A stretch of DNA of 64,000 nt from contig CAZXUI010000005.1 of assembly GCA_964643885.1 (NCBI GenBank), positions 1 through 64,000 of the forward strand. Direction: 5' to 3'. This DNA is from CAADGL01 sp964643885 (GTDB lineage Bacteria; Planctomycetota; Phycisphaerae; UBA1845; Fen-1342). Numbering within the stretch: position 1 is the first letter of the stretch; every line of letters begins with the position of its first letter. Positions 1-8,024 of this stretch are shown one piece after another. A model generated the notes under the pieces. It searched no databases. It saw only the letters and a list, made by a program, of their open reading frames with translations, and had not been told where the DNA came from. The translations under genes and the position numbers were made by a program.

Positions 1-540
1 GTGCGGCCGGCCAGCGACCCGTCGGGGCCGGCGGCCGGTTTCGCGGGCCGGCGGCGGCCGGAGACGGCCTGGTCGCTGCCCGAGAGCACGCTGCATCGGA
101 TGGCCACACAGTGCGTCTCGTTCATTCTGGGCGGGGCACTGTTCGTTCTGATCGGGCTTGTGCTGACCGGCTATCTGAAGTCGTTCGGTCAGGTCGTGAT
201 GGGCTTCGGCGGCGTCTGCTGGCTGATCGGCTGCATTGTGTTCGTGGTTCTGGCACGCGGCCGGCGCGGCTGGGTGGGGGTGCTGATCCGGATGCACGCC
301 AGCGGGCTGGTGGCGATTGTCGCGTCGCTGTTGATCGCGCGGCAGTTCGGCGCGCCGGTGGCAGCGCTGGCCGGCTGGGTTGAGCAGCTTCCGCTGATGG
401 GCCGTTGGACGGACACGGGCGAGAGCCTGGGCGGCGAGCTGACGAAGGAATACTACCTCTGGGGCATCGAGGCCCTGGCGATGGCCGCCTTCGGCTGGGA
501 AGTCTCGCGCGTCACGTGTTTCCTGACGCGGCCGCAGTGA
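1..540 (+). CDS. hypothetical membrane protein, possibly cut at its 5' end
   Basis: I do not recognise this protein. The frame is open from the first base of the window (GTG) to a TGA at 538-540, so the true start may lie upstream or may be the ATG at position 100. About four hydrophobic stretches (roughly residues 36-56, 62-83, 97-113 and 152-170) separated by short polar loops suggest a small inner-membrane protein. A conserved-looking GGVCWLIG segment lies in the second hydrophobic stretch. It converges on the AMMECR1 gene, with 33 bp between the stops. No catalytic motif is visible. Confidence 0.5.
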   Translation: MRPASDPSGPAAGFAGRRRPETAWSLPESTLHRMATQCVSFILGGALFVLIGLVLTGYLKSFGQVVMGFGGVCWLIGCIVFVVLARGRRGWVGVLIRMHASGLVAIVASLLIARQFGAPVAALAGWVEQLPLMGRWTDTGESLGGELTKEYYLWGIEALAMAAFGWEVSRVTCFLTRPQ

Positions 541-573
541 GACCTCGCGGCCGATCCTCTCCGCAACTACGCC

Positions 574-1128
574 TCAACGCGATTCCTCGAAGACTTGCGT
601 GGTGAACAGGAGCGTCTCGGCCTGGCCGTCGCGCCAGGCATCGGCGGGCAGGCCGGCTTTTTCCGTGCAGCAGCGCGAGAGGAACGTCTCGGCGCTCAGG
701 CCGTGTTCCGCCGCGACCTGCGGCAGGAAGAGCCCGCGCTGCTCGCCCGAGCGGACGAGCACGCCGTGGCGGCCGATCTGAAGCTCGCCGAGAGCCCGCA
801 TGGGCACCGGGCGTGAAAGGATCGACACGGTGACGCGCAGGTCCGGCAGCTCCGCGACGCTGACGGGCGCGAAGCGCGGATCGCGCGTCGCGGCGCAGGT
901 GGCCGCCTCGGCGACCGCCTGCGCCAGCGGCCGAGTCTCGTCGAGCACACCCATGCAGCCGCGCAGCTTGCCCAGCGCGTGCAGCGTGACGAAGACGCCG
1001 CCGTGCTGAATACCGGAATCGGGCGGGAGGGGAAGGTGCGCCGTGCTGCACCCGCGCGCGACCAGCTCGACGACGGTTCGCGCGAAGGCGGCCCAATCCG
1101 TGGCAGTCGGCGTGTGGACGTCGGACAT
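574..1128 (-). CDS. amrA: AMMECR1 domain protein (AmmeMemoRadiSam system protein A type)
   Basis: About 184 aa, the usual size of a stand-alone AMMECR1 protein. The family signature LRGCMG (normally LRGCIG) is present, followed by the DPRFAPVSVAELPDL block and a hydrophobic VTVSILSRPVPM strand, all in family order. The biochemical role of AMMECR1 is not established. In many bacteria it sits beside a Memo-like protein and a radical SAM protein (AmmeMemoRadiSam), but neither partner is adjacent here. I chose the ATG at 1128 because GGAAGAG precedes it and the product then starts at the domain; the frame stays open upstream to 1227. Its 5' end faces the DUF368 gene, so the ~130 bp between them should hold divergent promoters. 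Confidence 0.85.
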   Translation of the reverse strand: MSDVHTPTATDWAAFARTVVELVARGCSTAHLPLPPDSGIQHGGVFVTLHALGKLRGCMGVLDETRPLAQAVAEAATCAATRDPRFAPVSVAELPDLRVTVSILSRPVPMRALGELQIGRHGVLVRSGEQRGLFLPQVAAEHGLSAETFLSRCCTEKAGLPADAWRDGQAETLLFTTQVFEESR

Positions 1129-1258
1129 GCGCTCTTCCGCAGACAAGACGGGCGCGGCGCGCCGCAACCTCGACAACTCGCGACTCACCGCCATGCAGAG
1201 TATATCCGCCGCGGCGCAAGTGGACACGCGCGAGACTCGCCACTACGATGCCATCCCC

Positions 1259-2389
1259 ATGCACACGGAACCCGCGCCGCCGGCCGTCGGCCCTCGTCCC
1301 GCTGCTTCGCAGGAAACCTCCGCGCCGCCGCCGCGGCCGTCGCTGGCGGGCGGCGTGCACATCGCCCTGGCCGGCGTGCTGATGGGGATGGCGAATCTGA
1401 TCCCCGGCGTCTCCGGCGGCACGATGGTCCTGGCGATGGGGCTTTATCAGGATTTCATCGACGCCGTCGCCGAGCTTTCGTCGCTGCGCTTTTCACTGCG
1501 GCGGATCGCATTCCTCGTGCTGCTCGGCGGCTTTGCGGCGCTGTCGATCACGACGCTGGCGGGCGTGATTCTCTGGCTGCTGTTTCACTTCCCGGCCGGC
1601 ATGTACGCGCTGTTCATCGGGCTGACGCTGGGCGGGGCGCCGCTGCTGTGGCGCGAGCTTCGGCCGGCCACGCCGGGTTGCATCGCCTGGGTGCTGGTCG
1701 GCCTCGGGGCGATGATCAGCGTTTTCTTTCTGAAGGCCGGCACGGGCATGCCGCACAACCTGGTGATGGACGTGGTCGCGGGCGTGGTCGGCGCCACGAC
1801 GATGGTCCTGCCGGGTGTTTCGGGCTCCTACATGCTGCTGGTGATGGATCAGTACGAGCGGATCGTCGGCGCGGTGGACTCGCTGCGGCTGGCGGCGACC
1901 GCTGGCGATCCGGCCGTGCTGGCTGAGGCGCTCCGGATCGTCGTGCCGGTCGGCATCGGCGCCATGCTGGGCATCGTCGGTCTGTCGCATCTGCTCAAGT
2001 ACCTGCTGCACCATCATCACCGCCCGACGGTCGCGTTTCTGCTCGGCGTGCTGCTGGGGTCGGTCGCGGGGCTGTGGCCCTTCAACCAGTCGCCGAAGGA
2101 AAAGGCGCTTGAGAAGCGCACGGCTGCGGAGCTGACCGCGTTTGTGCAGACCTGGCAGATTCCGAACTGCGCGGACCTCGCCGAGCGCGAGGCGCTGGCC
2201 AAAGCCATCGTCGCCAACTGGCCGCAGCGGACGGTCAGTGCGTACACCCCCGGCCGCATCGCCCGCGTGCTTATTCTGGTTCCGGTCGGGTTTGCGATCA
2301 CCTTCGCGCTTTCGCGGATCGGGGAGAAGCCCGGCAGCTCGCTGGGCCGGCGCGGCGGCGGCGGGGGCGGCACGGCGGCGGCGGGATGA
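1259..2389 (+). CDS. DUF368 family membrane protein, PopT-type polyprenyl-phosphate transporter
   Basis: A multi-pass membrane protein of about 376 aa. The DUF368 hallmark is visible twice, as an inverted internal repeat: NLIPGVSGGTM near the N-terminus and VLPGVSGSYMLL in the middle. DUF368 proteins (PopT) were recently shown to return undecaprenyl phosphate across the cytoplasmic membrane, so a role in recycling the cell-wall lipid carrier is likely. A polar segment near residue 280-325 precedes the last membrane span, and the C-terminus is a Gly/Ala-rich tail. The frame is open from 1043; the ATG at 1259 (or 1193) is the plausible start because the upstream part is polar and Arg-rich. Its stop overlaps the next gene's ATG (ATGA), so the pair is translationally coupled. 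Confidence 0.85.
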   Translation: MHTEPAPPAVGPRPAASQETSAPPPRPSLAGGVHIALAGVLMGMANLIPGVSGGTMVLAMGLYQDFIDAVAELSSLRFSLRRIAFLVLLGGFAALSITTLAGVILWLLFHFPAGMYALFIGLTLGGAPLLWRELRPATPGCIAWVLVGLGAMISVFFLKAGTGMPHNLVMDVVAGVVGATTMVLPGVSGSYMLLVMDQYERIVGAVDSLRLAATAGDPAVLAEALRIVVPVGIGAMLGIVGLSHLLKYLLHHHHRPTVAFLLGVLLGSVAGLWPFNQSPKEKALEKRTAAELTAFVQTWQIPNCADLAEREALAKAIVANWPQRTVSAYTPGRIARVLILVPVGFAITFALSRIGEKPGSSLGRRGGGGGGTAAAG

Positions 2390-3069
2390 ACTACCTGGGT
2401 CACTACGCGCTGAATCACCGCGTCCGCGGCCTGCCGCGCGAGCCGTACTTCGTACTGGGGGTGGCGCTGCCGGATTTGTGGCCGCGCTTTTCGCGCTCGC
2501 GGCGGATCCGCTGGCGGGCCGTGCGTGAGTCGCGACCGCAGTCGCCGGCGGCGGCGGGGCTGCGGGCCGGCCTGCTGAATCATGTCGAGGCGGATGCTGC
2601 GTTTCACATGGCCCCGGTCTTTGTCGCCTGGCTGCGGCTGGTGCGTTCGCGGCTGCCGGCCGGCGAGACGCATCCGGCCCTGGCGGACTTCGCCGCGCAC
2701 GTCGCCATCGAGCTGGTGCTCGACCGGCGGCTGACGCGCGACGAACCGGCGCTGGCGGCGGAGTTCTATGAGATGATCGCCGCCTGCGAGGGCGAGGCGG
2801 TCGAGCGGCACGTCGGCCGGGTGGGCGACGTGGACGCCCGCGGCCTGGGTCGGCAGGTGGAGCTCTTCGCCGCCCGGCGTTTCCTGGAGCGGCTCGAGCA
2901 CGAGGGCGCCGTCGAAAGCGTGGTGGAGCACGTGCTGAGCCTGGTGGCGGACGGCCGTCACGTGTCGCCGGGGCTGGTCGCGGCGGCCGTGGCGGAGGCG
3001 GACCGGCTGGTCCGGCCGGAGGCGGTCTGGGCGGCGCTGGAGCCGCGGCGTGCGGCCGCTTGCGGGTAG
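2386..3069 (+). CDS. hypothetical protein, AcpH/zinc-phospholipase-like N-terminus
   Basis: A cytoplasmic protein of 227 aa that begins MNYLGHYALNH and continues with LGVALPDLWPRF and GLRAGLLNHVEADAAFH. This spacing (N-terminal MNYLxH, a G-x-x-x-x-D block, then a His-rich helix with LxxH and D-x-x-F-H) resembles acyl-carrier-protein phosphodiesterase (AcpH) and related metal-dependent HD-like hydrolases. The similarity is weak, so substrate and activity are open. The rest is alpha-helical and rich in Arg, Ala and Glu. It starts inside the stop of the DUF368 gene (4-nt overlap). This suggests co-expression and perhaps a shared link to lipid or cell-envelope metabolism, but that is inference. 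Confidence 0.6.
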   Translation: MNYLGHYALNHRVRGLPREPYFVLGVALPDLWPRFSRSRRIRWRAVRESRPQSPAAAGLRAGLLNHVEADAAFHMAPVFVAWLRLVRSRLPAGETHPALADFAAHVAIELVLDRRLTRDEPALAAEFYEMIAACEGEAVERHVGRVGDVDARGLGRQVELFAARRFLERLEHEGAVESVVEHVLSLVADGRHVSPGLVAAAVAEADRLVRPEAVWAALEPRRAAACG

Positions 3070-3091
3070 GTGCGTTGCGGTGCGTTGCGGT

Positions 3092-3117
3092 GGTACTGCA
3101 AAGATGCTCTTTGCGGC
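3092..3117 (+). repeat. 26-bp palindromic element, left copy flanking the first POT gene
   Basis: A perfect hairpin (GCAAAGA, TGC, TCTTTGC at 3098-3114) lies inside a 26-bp sequence. That sequence recurs in inverted orientation at 5387-5412 with two mismatches, on the other side of the POT gene at 3321-5360. It lies about 200 bp upstream of that gene's start. It could be a regulator-binding site, a mobile-element end or a member of a dispersed repeat family. Confidence 0.7.
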
Positions 3118-3154
3118 CGGGCGGTGTGTTCTCTTTGCAGCCCGGCGGTGTGTG
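3107..3154 (+). repeat. 24-nt tandem duplication upstream of the POT gene
   Basis: Two adjacent 24-nt units (3107-3130 and 3131-3154) begin CTCTTTGC and match at 21 of 24 positions. The first unit overlaps the right arm of the palindrome at 3098-3114. The remaining 3155-3320 is GC-rich with no recognisable gene and should carry the promoter of the POT gene. Confidence 0.7.
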
Positions 3155-3320
3155 GCCGCGTGCGGTCAGGGTTTGCGGCGGGGGTGGCGGGCGCGTCGGC
3201 GGCGTGGCTTTCGGCGGCGGGCGTGCGCGGTTATGCTCTTTCGGCGAAACCGGCTGTGCCAGCGGCGCGGCGTGGACGGGTCGCCTTCTCCGAGTCATCT
3301 GAACGCAAGGATTCGAGGAT

Positions 3321-5360
3321 ATGAGCGGTTCCACATCGGCTGCGGCGCATTCTGGGGGCGGCGGCCACGGGAGTTCGTCCGACGGGACGCTGTTCGGTCA
3401 TCCCACCTGTCTGTTCACGCTGTTCTTCGCAGAGATGTGGGAGCGGTTCAGCTTCTACGGGATGAAGGCGCTGCTCATCCTGTACATGGTGAACTACCTG
3501 TTCTGGCGGCAGGACGAGGCGTCGCACGTGATGGCGCTTTATGCCGGCTTCGTCTACGCCACGCCGGTGCTGGGCGGGCTCATCGCGGACAAGATCACCG
3601 GCGCCCGCTGGGCGGTGGTGATCGGCGGCGTGATCATCGCGACGGGCCATTTCCTGCTGGCGTTCGAGCCGCTGGCGTTTTTCTATTCGGGGCTGATCTG
3701 CCTGGTGATCGGGACCGGGTTCCTCAAGCCGAACATCTCGACGCAGGTGGGGGCGCTCTATCGGTCGGCGGATGAGCGGCGCGACTCGGCGTTCACGATC
3801 TTCTACATGGGCATCAATCTCGGGGCGTTCATCGGCCCGCTCGTCTGCGGCTGGCTGCGGCTCAACTACGGCTGGCACTACGGGTTCGCCGCGGCCGGGG
3901 TGGGCATGGTGATCGGCCTGATCGTCTACATCGCCGGAATGGGCTCAGTCGTGCGGCGCGAGCGGATCATCGCGGCCGAGGAGGCCGCCGCGGGGCCGCC
4001 CGACGAAACCGGCCGCAGCGCGACGCCCTCGGCCCCGGAGCACAAGCACGGCGAGCCGGCCCTGGAGCGCCCGGGTGCGGGCGGCCGGGGCGTTTCGATG
4101 TCGCGGATCTACCTCGACCGCAGCATCGTGCTGATCGTGATCTGCGTTTTCGCGATTCTGTTCTGGGTGGGATTCGAGCAGGCCGCGAACGTGATGAATC
4201 TGTGGGCGGACAAGCACACGAACCTGCACGTGTTCCGCGACACGGCGCCGGAGGCGGCGGTTGCGCTGGGCGATGGTGGGTCGGCGAGCACGGCCCCGGC
4301 GACCGGCCCCGCCGGCGCGGGGGCGGGCGACTTTCAGCTCACGGCGGAGATGACGCAGTCGATCAATCCGTTTTTCATCATCACGCTGGCGGCGGTGTTC
4401 GCATGGCTGTGGCAGTTTCTCCAGAAGCGCGGCATGCAGCCGTCGACGCCGATGAAGATGGCGCTGGGCGTGTTCTTCCTGTCGCTGGCGTACGGGGTGA
4501 TGCTGCTGGCGGCGCAGGCGGAGAGCAAGCGGACGACGGCCCCGCTGGCCAGCCTGCCGCCGGGGATTTCGGTTGACAAAGAGGGGCGCGTCTATAGCAC
4601 ACCGCTCGACGGAGAGTCGGCCAAGCCGGAGTATTTCGGCGCCACGCGTCTGCGCTGGGCGGACGGCGCGCTGGAGATGCACGGCGTCCTGACGGACCTG
4701 GACTGGATGCGGGCGCTCGGCGCCAGCGCCGACCGCGGATTCGCCAGGCTGATCGACGAGATCAGGCGGCAGGCCGACGCCCGGGCCGAGGAAGTCCGCC
4801 AGGCCAAGCTGGCCGGCACGATGCCGCGCGATGCGACGTGGGAAATCGCGACGCACATTCCGGAGGAACTGGGAGACATTCAATTCATCGCCGGATTGTC
4901 CGAGTCGACCGCGGCGTGGGATGCCGGGACGCGGACGCTGACCGTCAAGGCCACGCTCTCCGACAAGGACGTAGCGCAGATTCTGGCCGGCGGGGCGGAG
5001 CCGCAGTTTCGCGCGGCGCTGACGCAGATATACAAGCAGTCCTCCGTGCTGAAGATTTCGATCATCTGGCTGCTGGCCTTCTACTGCGTGCTGACGATCG
5101 GCGAGCTGTGCCTCTCGCCGGTGGGGCTGTCGCTGGTGACGAAGGCCGCGCCGCCGAAGTACGTGGGCTTCTTCATGGGCTTCTGGTTCTTCACGACCGG
5201 CGCCGTCTCGAACTACCTGGCCCACTTCGCCGGCGGCTACTGGGGCACCATGACGCCCGCGGAGTACTTCATGATCTTCGGCGTGATCGGCGCGGTCGCC
5301 ACCATCATCATGCTGCTGATGCTGCGCGTTCTGCGGCCGATGCTGCATGGGATTCACTAG
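3321..5360 (+). CDS. POT family (PTR2) proton-coupled oligopeptide transporter with a large extra loop
   Basis: 679 aa, against about 450-500 for bacterial POT proteins. The family motif ExxERFxxY is intact (E38, E41, R42, F43, Y46), as are GTGFLKPNIS (about residues 131-140) and the following FTIFYMGINLGAF span, so proton-driven di-/tripeptide uptake is the expected role. Two insertions stand out. One is about 55 aa (roughly 291-345) between the seventh and eighth core helices. The other is about 175 hydrophilic residues (roughly 398-573) between the ninth and tenth. With the usual topology both face the periplasm. A charged, His-containing segment (210-262) forms the central cytoplasmic loop. 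The ATG at 3321 follows AAGGATTCGAGGAT, an acceptable ribosome-binding site. A second POT-like gene follows. Confidence 0.88.
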   Translation: MSGSTSAAAHSGGGGHGSSSDGTLFGHPTCLFTLFFAEMWERFSFYGMKALLILYMVNYLFWRQDEASHVMALYAGFVYATPVLGGLIADKITGARWAVVIGGVIIATGHFLLAFEPLAFFYSGLICLVIGTGFLKPNISTQVGALYRSADERRDSAFTIFYMGINLGAFIGPLVCGWLRLNYGWHYGFAAAGVGMVIGLIVYIAGMGSVVRRERIIAAEEAAAGPPDETGRSATPSAPEHKHGEPALERPGAGGRGVSMSRIYLDRSIVLIVICVFAILFWVGFEQAANVMNLWADKHTNLHVFRDTAPEAAVALGDGGSASTAPATGPAGAGAGDFQLTAEMTQSINPFFIITLAAVFAWLWQFLQKRGMQPSTPMKMALGVFFLSLAYGVMLLAAQAESKRTTAPLASLPPGISVDKEGRVYSTPLDGESAKPEYFGATRLRWADGALEMHGVLTDLDWMRALGASADRGFARLIDEIRRQADARAEEVRQAKLAGTMPRDATWEIATHIPEELGDIQFIAGLSESTAAWDAGTRTLTVKATLSDKDVAQILAGGAEPQFRAALTQIYKQSSVLKISIIWLLAFYCVLTIGELCLSPVGLSLVTKAAPPKYVGFFMGFWFFTTGAVSNYLAHFAGGYWGTMTPAEYFMIFGVIGAVATIIMLLMLRVLRPMLHGIH

Positions 5361-5386
5361 GCGCGCAGGCGGCCGGGCGCGGCAGC

Positions 5387-5412
5387 GCTGCAAAGAGAAT
5401 CTTTGCAGTACC
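5387..5412 (-). repeat. 26-bp palindromic element, right (inverted) copy
   Basis: A perfect hairpin, CTGCAAAG (5388-5395), AGAAT, CTTTGCAG (5401-5408). Read on the minus strand, the 26 bp match 3092-3117 at 24 of 26 positions. It sits 26 bp after the stop of the first POT gene and 54 bp before the start of the second, so it could act as a terminator-like stem for one and a regulatory site for the other. Confidence 0.7.
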
Positions 5413-5466
5413 GCTACGCGGACCACTACGCCGACGCGGCCGTCAGACCGATGAAGGAGCTCGCTT

Positions 5467-7611
5467 GTGACCGAATCGCCCGCCAAGCCGCCCGGCTTCG
5501 CCGCCCAGATCGCCAGCTATCCGCCCAGCTTCTGGATCGCCAACACGATGGAGATCTTCGAGCGGATGGCCTGGTACGGCTTTTTCGCACTCTCCTCGCT
5601 CTATATCACCGGCCCGGTCGAGACCGGCGGGCTGGGCTTCACCTCCGAGCAGCGCGGCGCCATCCAGGCGATGATCCCCTTCCTGCTCTACCTCATGCCG
5701 GTGGTGACCGGCGCGCTGGCCGACCGCTACGGCTTCAAGCGCATGTTCCTGATCTCGTACGTGGCGATGGTCGTCTCGTACTACGCGCTGGGCCAGTTCA
5801 AGACGCTGCCGACCTTCATGCTGGCGTTCTTCTGCGTGGCGGTGGCCGCGGCGATCTTCAAGCCGGTGGTCGTCGGCACGATCGCCCGGCTGACGGACGA
5901 GTCCAACTCGCGGATGGGCTTCGGCATCTTCTACATGATGGTGAATATCGGCGGGTTCTTCGGGCCGATCGTGGCCGGCGTGGTCCGCGGCATCTCGTGG
6001 GACTACGTCTTCGTCGCCTCATCGGCCTGGGCGGCGGTGAACCTGCTGATCTGCATCCTGTTCTACCGCGAGCCGCCCCGCCCGCCGGAGTGGCAGCCGC
6101 GGCGGCTGGACCAGGTGTGGGACTCGGTGGTCGAGGTGCTGGGCAACGGGCGCTTCTTCCTGACCGTGATGGTCGTGATCGTGGCGATGATGGTGGCGCA
6201 GCTCGGGCCGAGCTGGTTCGGCTGGTGGGAGGCGCTGTTCTTCATTCCGTCGTGGCTCGTGCTGAACTTTCTGTGGGACCTGCTCGCCCGGCCGATGCCC
6301 GGGGCGGGTGAGCCGCGCATCTCCTGGCTGGCGCAGCGGATGGTGTGCAGCAACCCGAAGTTCGCGCTCTATCTGCTGATCCTCTCGGGCTTCTGGACGG
6401 CGTTCAACCAGATCTTTCTGACGATGCCGGAGTACATTCGCGATTTCTCGGAGACGCGTCCGCTCGTGGACGCCAGCCGCGAAACGCTCGGCCCGGCCGC
6501 GGCTCGCACGCTGGCGAGCGTCGAGGAGGCGGAGCTCTACACGGAGATCGACCGGATCATCCGCCAGGCCCGCGGCAAGCAACTTCTCAACGGCGAGGAT
6601 CATTCGGGCGACGACGGCGACATGCCGGCCATGGGCAGCGAGCGCTCCGGCGTGACGCCCGCGATGCTTTCCGAGCTCGAGCAGATCGCCGGATCGCTCA
6701 ATCAGCCGGGCGCTGAGCACCCTCTCACGGCCAAGCAGCTCCTGGCCAGCACGTATAGTGTTCTTGGCTACAAGGTGCGCTGGAGTCCGGTCGAATATGC
6801 ACAGATGCTGGCGCAGATTCCGACCGGCCCCGTGCGGCCGTCCGACGCCGCGCTGAGCGATGCGATCGACAAGCTCAACAAGGCCCGTTCGATGGTTCGT
6901 CAACTGCCTGTGACCAACGAGCGCGAGGTCAAACAGGCCGTCGCCAGTCTGCTCGAGACGCACGGACCCGTCCCGCCGCCCGATGCGGCCCAGGCAGTGG
7001 CATCTAATCTCTCGACCGCCGACAAGCCGATCGAGCTAAGGCATCTCGCCGCGGCCATTCGCGCTGCCGCGTACTACGATGTCGTCTATCCGAAGCTCGA
7101 CGTCGCCCGGCAGGTGAACCCCGAGTTCATCGTCAATCTCAACGCCCTCGGCATCGTCCTGTTCCAGGTGCTGGTCTCGTTCCTGATCGCCCGCTTCCAC
7201 CAGTTCACGGGCATGATCCTGGGCATGATCGTCGCCGCGGTGGGCATCGGGCTTTCGACTTTCGCCGGGGACCACGGCTTCTTCGGCTCCGGCGGCAGCG
7301 TCATCATCGTCTGCGCCGGCATCCTGATCTTCTCCTTCGGCGAGATGATGGCCAGCCCGACCAGCCAGGAGTACGTCGGCCGCATCGCCCCGCGCGACAA
7401 GGTGGCCATGTACATGGGCTACTACTTCGTGGCCGTCGCTCTGGGCAATCTCTTCGGCGGGATTCTGTCGGGGCAGCTCTACGGCACGCTGGCCCGCGAC
7501 ATGCAGCGGCCGGACCTGATGTGGGCGGCCTTCGGCGGGATCATGCTGGCCACGGCGCTGATTTTCGTCGTATACAACCAGGTGGTGCTGCGTAAGCCGG
7601 CGCAGGCGTGA
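5467..7611 (+). CDS. POT/PTR2-like MFS transporter with a ~225-aa periplasmic insertion
   Basis: 714 aa. The first helix carries a form of the POT motif (E29, E32, R33, then M in place of F). The third and fourth helices resemble POT (IFKPVVVGT and IFYMMVNIGGFFG), but the usual KPN is KPV, so substrate specificity may differ from true peptide carriers. A hydrophilic, helix-rich segment of about 225 residues (roughly 320-545) is inserted after core helix 7. This is a different place from the main insert in the preceding gene, but it also faces the periplasm by the usual topology. The start is GTG at 5467, with AAGGAG at 5454-5459. The two transporters are probably ancient paralogues, and co-transcription is possible across the 106-bp gap. 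Confidence 0.82.
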   Translation: MTESPAKPPGFAAQIASYPPSFWIANTMEIFERMAWYGFFALSSLYITGPVETGGLGFTSEQRGAIQAMIPFLLYLMPVVTGALADRYGFKRMFLISYVAMVVSYYALGQFKTLPTFMLAFFCVAVAAAIFKPVVVGTIARLTDESNSRMGFGIFYMMVNIGGFFGPIVAGVVRGISWDYVFVASSAWAAVNLLICILFYREPPRPPEWQPRRLDQVWDSVVEVLGNGRFFLTVMVVIVAMMVAQLGPSWFGWWEALFFIPSWLVLNFLWDLLARPMPGAGEPRISWLAQRMVCSNPKFALYLLILSGFWTAFNQIFLTMPEYIRDFSETRPLVDASRETLGPAAARTLASVEEAELYTEIDRIIRQARGKQLLNGEDHSGDDGDMPAMGSERSGVTPAMLSELEQIAGSLNQPGAEHPLTAKQLLASTYSVLGYKVRWSPVEYAQMLAQIPTGPVRPSDAALSDAIDKLNKARSMVRQLPVTNEREVKQAVASLLETHGPVPPPDAAQAVASNLSTADKPIELRHLAAAIRAAAYYDVVYPKLDVARQVNPEFIVNLNALGIVLFQVLVSFLIARFHQFTGMILGMIVAAVGIGLSTFAGDHGFFGSGGSVIIVCAGILIFSFGEMMASPTSQEYVGRIAPRDKVAMYMGYYFVAVALGNLFGGILSGQLYGTLARDMQRPDLMWAAFGGIMLATALIFVVYNQVVLRKPAQA

Positions 7612-7713
7612 CACCGCCGGCCGCGTGTGCCGTGAGCGGGACGGGCCGCTGTGCCCGCCGCCGGGCTCCGAGCTGCGGGCGTGAACGAACCGAGCCGCGC
7701 GCGTGAGCGCCTG

Positions 7714-7916
7714 ATCCGAGCCGCGACCGTGGGGTAGCGGGCGCATTCGAGAGGGTTTCCCGCGTCCGCTCCGGACACGCAGTGTTCGGGGCGGACGCGC
7801 CGAGACGCGTACACCTGAAATCAACGAGACAGCGCCCGCGATAGGTGAATGTCTCTCGGCGCTGGCCCGGGCGGCGCGCCACCCCCCGCCCGCTCCCTCA
7901 CGATCGCGGCTCGGAT
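7714..7916. repeat. ~200-bp element bounded by 30-bp imperfect inverted repeats (copy A)
   Basis: The arms at 7714-7743 and 7887-7916 are complementary at 27 of 30 positions; both read ATCCGAGCCGCGA on their outer ends. The interior has the landmarks CGCGTCCGC, GCGCCGAG, TAGGTGAATGT and GGCGCT. A second diverged copy lies at 21941-22109. The gene-free stretch 7612-8024 otherwise holds only extra partial copies of the CGAGCCGCG core (about 7690 and 7922) and a run-out into the histidine kinase stop. No protein-coding potential is seen. It looks like a MITE-like or REP-like repeat. Confidence 0.6.
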
Positions 7917-8024
7917 GGTGCGTTCGCGGCTCGGCGTCAGAACCCGTGCGCCAAGCACGGGGTCTATCGGTGGCCGAGCGGCCCGCCGCTCGGCGCGGCG
8001 GGTTCTGATAGCGGGCGGGGCGCC

